Part shown: in pieces, positions 57,019 to 64,000 of the stretch
How the letters are laid out: each line of letters begins with the position of its first letter
Position numbering within the stretch: the first letter of the stretch is position 1
Assembly (NCBI GenBank): GCA_036874045.1
Contig: CM072344.1
Location: 10,450,501 to 10,514,500, forward strand
From: Cymodocea nodosa
Taxonomy: Eukaryota > Streptophyta > Magnoliopsida > Alismatales > Cymodoceaceae
Length of the DNA: 64,000 bases
Reading direction: 5' to 3'
The notes under the pieces: model-generated
The model's input: the letters and a program-made list of their open reading frames with translations, nothing else
The model's database searches: none
What the model was told of the DNA's origin: nothing
Position numbers and translations under genes: made by a program

Positions 57019-60000
57019 TTACACATCACATAGCCTACAAATACCTAAATTTAATCTAATGTTGCAGAATGTATTTTCGTCTAGAGGTTTTGTAAATATA
57101 TCAGCTAATTGATTTTTACTAGACACAAATTCTAATTTAATTTTTCTTTTAATTACATTATCTCTTAGAAAATGATGTCTAACCTCTATATGTTTTGCTC
57201 TTGAATGTAATACAGGATTTTTAGAAAGATTTATTGCAGAACTACTATCACAATAAATCTCAGTTGTATCATAAGATAATCCAAAATCTTCTAAAGTTTT
57301 CCTTATCCACAGAATCTGAGTGCAACACAGTGCAGCAGCAACATATTCAGCTTCTATAGTAGAAAGTGCTACACAGTTTTGCTTTTTACTAAACCATGAC
57401 ACCAAACTATTTCCCAATAATTGACATGTGCCACTAGTACTCTTTCTATCAGATTTAGATCCTACATAATCAGCATCAGTATATCCTATAAGATCTATTG
57501 AACTATCCTTAGAATAATATAGTCCGAAATTTTTAGTTCCTTGTATATATCTAAATATTCTTTTAACTGCAATTAAGTGTGATTCCTTAGGATTAGATTG
57601 AAATCTAGCACAAACACACACAACAAATATAATATTAGGTCTACTAGCAGTCAAATAAAGTAAAGAACCAATCATACTTCTGTATCTTCTTTGATCTATA
57701 GATTTTCCTATGTCATCAATATCTAACTTTAAAGTAGTACTCATAGGAGTTCCTCGAATCCTTGTATCATTAAAATTAAATTTTTTAAGCATTTCATCTG
57801 CATATTTTTCCTGATTTAAAAATATACCTTTATCCATTTGCTTAATTTGAAGTCCTAGAAAATATGAAAGTTCTCCTATCATACTCATTTCAAACTGATT
57901 AGTCATCTCTTCAGAGAATATTTCTATCAACTTATCAGAGGTTGCTCCAAAGATTATATCATCCACGTATATTTGAACAACAATCTGATCTTTACCATCT
58001 CTCTTAATAAATAGAGTATGATCCACTTTTCCCATGATATAGCCTTTTTCTATTAAAAAGTAGGCAATCTTTCATACCATGATCTAGGTGCTTGCTTCAA
58101 ACCATATAAGTCTTTCTTCAATTTATACATAAAGTGAGGATTTTTAATATCTTCAAATCCAGGTGGTTGTTTTACATAGACTTCTTCATTAATTAAACCA
58201 TTTAGAAATGCACTCTTTACATCCATTTTATATAATTTAAAATCCATATAACAAGCATAGACCAATAATATTCTAATACTTTCTAACCTAGCCACAAGAG
58301 CAAATGTTTCATCGTAATCTAATCCTTCTTCCTATGTATACCCTTGTGTAACTAATCTAGCTTTATTCCTTATAATTTTACTAGTTTCGTTAGTTTTGTT
58401 TCTAAAGATCCACTTTGTACCTATTATGGACTAATTTTCTGGTAGAGAGACTAATTCCCATACATCATTTTTGATGAATTGATTTAGTTCTTCTTGCATT
58501 GCCACTATCCAATTTTTATCAGATAATGCTTCTTGTATATTCCTTGGTTCCACCATAGAAACAAACATACACATACTATTTAAATTTACTGAAGCTCTAG
58601 TTTTAACTCCCTCATTAATATTACCAATGACTTAAGTAATGGGATGTGATGAAGAATAACACCAATTTCTCTGATTTTCCTCAATATTCTCTTCAACATC
58701 TGAAAGTCCATCACTTTCATCATTAGTTTGATCATTTAAGTTCATATTTTTGATTTTCTCAAATAAATCATCAATCTCTCTATTGATCTCTAACTCATTT
58801 GGAAAATTGATCATATCATCATTATCAGCTTTAGATTGAGATTCTCTAAGAGAATTTTCATTGAAGCTTACATGGAGGGTTTCTTCAATGGTCCTAGAAG
58901 TCTTGTTATATACTCTATAGGCTTTACTTCTAATAGAGTAACCTACAAAAATTCCTTCATCTGATTTGGCTTGAAATTTATCCCTTTTATCCTTAGTATT
59001 AAGAATAAAACACTTGCAGCCAAATGGTTTCATATAGGAAATTTTTGGAACCCTATTAAACATAATTTCAAAAGGAGTTTTATTAACATGAGGTCTTAAA
59101 TGACTTCTGTTAATTACATAACAAGATGTATTTACTACTTCAGCCCAAAGATTTTGAGGTAACTTATGTTCATTCAACGTAGTTTTGGCCATTTCTTGAA
59201 GTGATCTATTCTTTCTCTCAACAACACCATTTTGACACGGTACTCTTGGAAAAGAAAAATTGTGATCATTGCCATGCTCATTACAATAGTTATCCATTTG
59301 ATCATTATCAAATTCAGTTCCATGATTATTCCTAAGTTTTTGAATAGAGACACTCTGCTCATTTTGAACAAACTTGCAAAACATTTTAAATTTTTCAAAA
59401 ACTTCTGTCTTAGATGCTAGAAAATATACCCAAGTGTATCTAGAGAAGTCATCTACTAAAACAAATACATACCGTTTACCACCAAGACTCATGATTCTTG
59501 TTGGTCCAAATAGATCCATATGTATAAGTTCTAAGACTCTCTTGCTTGAAATATTAGTTTTGGATTTAAAAGAGTTTTTGTGAAGTTTACCTAACTCACA
59601 TGCATCACACATAAAGTTCTTTGAGTATTTAATCTTTGGTAAACCTCTCACTAAATGTTTTCTAGATAGTTTATGTAACTGTTTCATATTTATATGCCCA
59701 ATCCTTCTATGCCATAGATATGCATCACTAGTTTCAGCTAGCAAACATGAATTTAAATCAACTACACTAGAAAGTAAAGATAAAATACATACAGACCTTT
59801 TTCTTTTAGCAATAAACTTAATTTCATCTGTATTTTTATCAATTATTTTGCATATATTATCTTCAAACACTACATAATATCCATTTTCAGTTAGTTTTAT
59901 GACACTCAGCAAATTAAATCCTAGGTTTTCTACATATAGTACATTCGAAATAACACAAGTAGGAGTTATTCGAACATTGCCCATACCTATGATTTTATCT

Positions 60001-60120
60001 TTGCTTTTGTTTCCAAATGTTACATTTCCTTTCATGGTATTTGTAAAATTTTGTAATAGACTTTTTTTGTCCGATCATGTGACTTGACGCTCCACTGTCC
60101 AAGATCCATTTTGATGTTGT
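57019..60120 (-). pseudogene. Copy F pol: protease, integrase, RT, RNase H
   Basis: Copia order. The protease active-site region is about 60075-60110. The integrase has WHRRIGHINMKQLHKLSRKH, ELIHMDLFGPTRIMSLGGKR and NGVVERKNRSLQEM (about 58980-59750). The RT has FKLYKMDVKSAFLNGLINEEVYVKQPPGFED and YVDDIIFGATSDKL (about 57950-58250). The RNase H has DRKSTSGTCQLLGNSLVSWF, LSTIEAEYVAAALCC and RAKHIEVRHHFLRDN (about 57060-57480). It ends GICRLCDV. Long parts remain readable; three or four breaks are present. Confidence 0.9.
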
Positions 60121-62395
60121 TTCCTCCTGCAACACAAATTAAGAAAAACTTTTTCTTGGTACCCAATGTTGTTGAGGACCAAGTTCATTAAACGTATATT
60201 TCTTCTTTTTGTTTAAAAATAGTTTAACATTATCATTTCTATTCTTATTAGTTGTAAGTACTATTGATTTATCATTAGCTTCATACTCACATATAGCATT
60301 ATTGCTTTTACAATCATTCTTTTTGTTTTCAGATGTAGTATAATCAAGATCAAACAAATTTTTATCAGATGTGAATTTATTTTGGTCAAGCTTATACATT
60401 TCAGTAAGTTCATACCAAGATTTTGTACTTGTATTAATATTTTCCGTACATACAAAATCTTTTTCTGCACTAGAATTTTTAGTTTTATCACATGCAGAAT
60501 GAGTAATTGGTCTAATATTAGTGTCTTGAATTACATGCTCAGGTTTCTGAATTTTCAGTTTACTACAATTGTCTGAAATTTTAGAAACATTAGAAACTGA
60601 ATTTCCAGAACAAGAAACAAGATTTTTAGAAACATTTATAGTCATGTTAGAAGTACAATTTGACAAATCACATTGATTTATATTAGTACTGCATGATTCA
60701 TCCCTTGAAGTACCTACTTCTACATATTTATTACCTTGTTTCATAATAAAAGGAATTTTAGTCTTAGATTTACTTGAACTACAACTAATAAATCCTTTAT
60801 TGTCTTGAGATTCAGGATATTCAGGATAATCAAATCCTAAGCCAAATTTATAAGACACCGTAGGGGTACTAGGTAGTTTGTATAACTTTGTTTGACTTAA
60901 ATTCCATTTCTCAATGGTAGAATTTAAATCTTGCTCTCTCAGTTTTAATTTATCTATCTCTAATTCAAGTTCATTTATATTGTTTCTCAACATTTCATTT
61001 TCAGATTCTATCTTTAATTTTTCAACATTTATATTCTGTATTTGTTCATGCAAGATACATTCATTAAATCTAAATTTTTGCAAATCTCTAGCATGATTTT
61101 CATGATCACATTTAAACTTTTCTAAAGTAGTAGACAGGAAACAATTTTCTTCTTCCATAATGGATGAAGATTTTCTACTATTTTTATTTTCCAGTTTACA
61201 TACTTTAAATTTTTGTAATAATGCATGATAAGCACATAATAATTCATCAAAGTTGAAATCTAAATGACTTTCAGGATCAGATATTACCTTAGACTCATCT
61301 GCCATGAAGCACACATGAGCAACATCTTCTAACTCTTGTTCTCCTTCTGAATGTGAAGATTTTGATGTTGATTCCTCAGATTCAGACTCTTTAGACGTGT
61401 CATCCCAAGTGACTTTCAAAGCCTTTTTCTTGTAAAACTTTTTCTGAGTTTTCTGAGCCGTCTTCTTCTGATTTGTCCTACTTTGCTTTTCATTTTTCCT
61501 CATAGGACAATCTGGAGAAAGATGTCTAGGTTTCTTACAGTTGTAACATACATACTTTCTGGATGAAGAATTCTTGTCATTCAATGATTTTGACGTTAAG
61601 GGTTTATCATTTTTGTTCCTTTGCTGTTTCCTAGCTTTCCATGCTTTCTTGAATTTCCTAGTCAGCAAAATAAAATCCTCGTTAGAATCAGTAGATATAT
61701 CAGAATCTGAATTAATTTCAAATGCTATTTCTTTCTTCATTTTTAGTTTGTTGTGACTTAGTGATTCATTTAATTGAACTTCATAAGCTGTTAAATTTCC
61801 TATAAGTTCATTCATAGTATAAACATTTAAATCTTGTGATTCCTCAATTGATGTTACTTTCTGAGACCATTTAGAACTTAGGGATCTGAGAATTTTCCTC
61901 ACCAAATCCTTTTGTTCAAAATTCTTTCCTAAACATTTTAAAGAGTTTATGATATCAAGAAATCTGGAAAACATCTCAGAAATATTTTCGTCTTCATGCA
62001 TCTTAAAGAGTTCATACTTATGAATCAACATGTTTATTTTTCTCTTTAACTTGAGAAGTACCTTCATGTGAAACTTCTAATGCATGCCACACTTCATAAG
62101 CAGATTTATATGCCGACACTTTATTGAACTGTTCATAACTCAATGCATAGAATAAAATATTTAAGCCCTTAGCATTCAGAGTTTCATTTTCTTTTTCAGT
62201 AATTGTCCAAGTATTATAAGGAGTAGTTAACGGAGTATATGGTTTAGAAATCATGAACCACAATTTATGATCTATATTTTGAAGAAAAACAGTCATCCTA
62301 TATTTCCAATATTCAAAATGTATTCCATCAAATAAAGGAAGACGATTAAGATTTTGGCCTTCATATAAAGAAAAATTACCATTTTCAGTAGCCAT
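60121..62395 (-). pseudogene. Copy F gag with coiled-coil extension
   Basis: Starts MATENGNFSLYEGQNLNRLP, with the Copia gag core LFDGIHFEYWKYRMTVFLQ. A zinc knuckle CYNCKKPRHLSPDCP lies at about 61500-61550, where the usual GH is RH. A basic segment and the ALKVTWDDTSKESESEES acidic patch follow. A long extension (about 60940-61200) with heptad-like EKLKIESENEMLRNNINELE predicts a coiled coil. The extension continues to the ELGPQQHWVPRKSFS segment just before protease. A gag of this length with a coiled coil is typical of Sireviruses. One or two breaks are present. Confidence 0.88.
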
Positions 62396-62581
62396 TTTAC
62401 CTTAGATTTTTCAACCTATTTGGTTTTAAACAGTCTAAAAGCTTTAAAACAACTTGAGCCTTAAATCAAGAAAGTTAAATGTATGCTCAGATATTAATTT
62501 CTGTTTAAAAACAAGGAAGGTAGAATAATCAATGATATTAAATAAGTTGGTATAGATTTTATATCAAAGATTATTAACAAA

Positions 62582-62593
62582 GCTCTGATACCA
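62582..62593 (-). promoter_or_regulatory. Primer-binding site of copy F
   Basis: TGGTATCAGAGC on the minus strand, two bases inside the 5' LTR. It is an exact match to the expected complement of initiator-Met tRNA. Confidence 0.93.
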
Positions 62594-62595
62594 CT

Positions 62596-64000
62596 TGTAG
62601 GATCGTATGGCTACATAAGAGGGGGGTGAATTGTGTATTTTTAATATTTTATGAAATATAATTGAAACGTTAATTCTCAAAAACAAGTCGAGACATTGTT
62701 TTCATAAAATCATTTTTATTCAAGGTTTCAATTATAATATACAATTCAATTCTCCTCAGAAATTGTAGATGCAATTATAACCCGATACCATGTATCATCT
62801 AAACAATTTCATAACTACAAATAGAGAAAACTAATTTGCAGAATTTAAAACTTTTCTCCCTGTTTAAGATCTTTCTTCTTCTTCTTTTTCTTCTTCAACA
62901 ATTCTTCAGTGACGAATAACTTGTCTTTTCATGCTTCATCGAATTTGCTTTCTTTTGATACTTCAAATCTTCAGTGACGAAAATCTTACCTTTCTATGCT
63001 TCACTGAACTTTCTTCCACTTGAGAGATTTTTCCCGAAGAGGTGTTTTTGATCCCTAAAAAAGATTTTTCTTTTGGTGTGCAGGGATGGTTTGATCCTTG
63101 AAAAGATTTTTCATTTTGTGTGCAAGGATGATTTGATCAACGAGAACTCTATGCCTTTTATACTGTATCTTCATTTCATGCATATCCTCCACGTTTAATC
63201 ACTACCAGTTTTCCACTTCTCCACGTCTTTTCTTTTTCCTTCATCGAAACACACACGTTCCGACCCACGTTTATATTTCGAATTTCCTTTAATCATCAGT
63301 CTTGGATCTCTGAAAAATTTCCTGCAAAATAAACTTTCTCGTCCAAAAGTTTTTCATCAGTGTAATAAGAAGTCATTACTTTAATGTTAACTAAACGAGT
63401 AACACAAGTATATATATAACTTAACATTTTTAACTTAACGAGTTCCTCATGTGCCATTTTACGTGACAAGAACTGTAGCTAACTGAATGAACTAAGTCTG
63501 TGGTGTTATGATAACTCAACGAACCATCTCCATTGTGTTATGATAACTCAACGAACCAGTAATAACAAATGTTTTTATAATAAGAATCTTACCACGTGTA
63601 AAACTAACAACTTAAGTTTATAACGCTAACCTAACGCGTTGCCTTACTGTTCAATATAGCAACTCAACGCGTTTAGTTATGTTAACTTAACGAGTTAAAC
63701 ATGTGCACCTCACGTGATACAATACAACATTCGTAACTTATAATTTCACCACATGTATAACACTAACTTAACGAGCTTCTTTTACTCACTAACTTAACGA
63801 GTTATCACATGACCTATTTTAACCTTTAAGCCTCTAACTTAACGAGTTCTCACGTGACCTCTTTACGAACAAAACTCTAACTTAACGAGTTGTCTAAACG
63901 TGCACTGCTCATGATATAGAAGATATAACATTAAAACATATCATGCTTTTCAATAAAAGCACACGTTAACTTAACGTTTAGCTAATTGAGAAATTAATGC
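62596..64000 (-). repeat. 5' LTR of copy F (leaves the window)
   Basis: Starts TGTAGGATCGTATGGC on the plus strand. Minus-strand TATA box at 63156-63162. Like the 3' LTR of F it lacks the 203 bp block, and it has a small extra repeat of a TAACTCAACGAACCA-type unit near 63510-63557. About 135 bp of its outer end should lie beyond the edge. Confidence 0.92.

Larger units (their letters stand above)
51130..64000 (-). mobile_element. Sirevirus copy F, nested in Sirevirus D
   Basis: Minus-strand Sirevirus of the A/B family with the shorter LTR version. It has a 3' LTR (51130-52669), ORF2 (53171-55435), a spacer, gag-pol (57019-62395), a primer site (62582-62593) and a 5' LTR starting at 62596 and leaving the window. 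It is the best preserved copy here, with about five or six breaks in gag-pol and a few in ORF2. Visible LTR portions differ by about 4 % by eye over the first 400 bp. The outer target duplication cannot be checked; the left flank is GGTGT. Confidence 0.93.

Overview
This 64 kb window is AT-rich plant nuclear DNA made almost wholly of nested LTR retrotransposons. I found no convincing host gene, tRNA, rRNA, CRISPR array or bacterial signal. A plant, probably an angiosperm, is indicated by Sirevirus (SIRE-type) Copia elements with an extra gene after pol, an Athila-type Ty3/Gypsy element with a tRNA-Asp primer site, and a Tork-type Copia element. The species cannot be told.

Layout, left to right. 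(1) 1-6672: the 3' half of Sirevirus copy A (+ strand), entering from outside the window and ending in a complete LTR. (2) 6673-29637: one Athila element on the minus strand, read right to left as 5' LTR, primer site, gag remnant, protease-RT-RNase H, integrase and a post-pol ORF. It is split by Sirevirus copy B (minus strand, 12054-25070), which has two 1.75 kb LTRs and a TATAC target duplication. Copy A sits at the visible left end of the Athila element. (3) 29638-30420: a minus-strand remnant (G) of Sirevirus-like non-coding DNA. (4) 30421-35669: a Tork-like Copia element (+) with a full 3' LTR but only the end of its 5' LTR. (5) 35670-51129: an older Sirevirus, D (+), left as RT/RNase H, spacer and the start of its post-pol ORF. 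It is interrupted by Sirevirus E (+, 37142-49792, AACAC target duplication). (6) 51130-64000: Sirevirus F (minus), inserted in the post-pol ORF of D, with its 5' LTR running off the right edge.

All the elements are fossils with multiple coding breaks. Where both LTRs can be compared by eye (B, E, part of F) they differ by very roughly 4-6 %, which at commonly used plant LTR rates means about one to a few million years. D, G and the Athila host element must be older than what is inserted in them.

The two most interesting signals cut across families. First, the Sireviruses and the Athila element carry recognisably related post-pol ORFs (shared LFEFQGL and GLKNEG signatures). Second, the LTRs and spacers of both superfamilies are studded with short hairpins built from the same half-site, AGTTA facing TAACT with a CG a few bases outside, each family having its own flanking version. 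Other findings are a duplicated primer-binding site in E, repeated polypurine tracts, an inverted repeat spanning the polypurine-tract/LTR border, an approximately 203 bp block present or absent between LTR subfamilies, and a G-box cluster in the LTR promoter.
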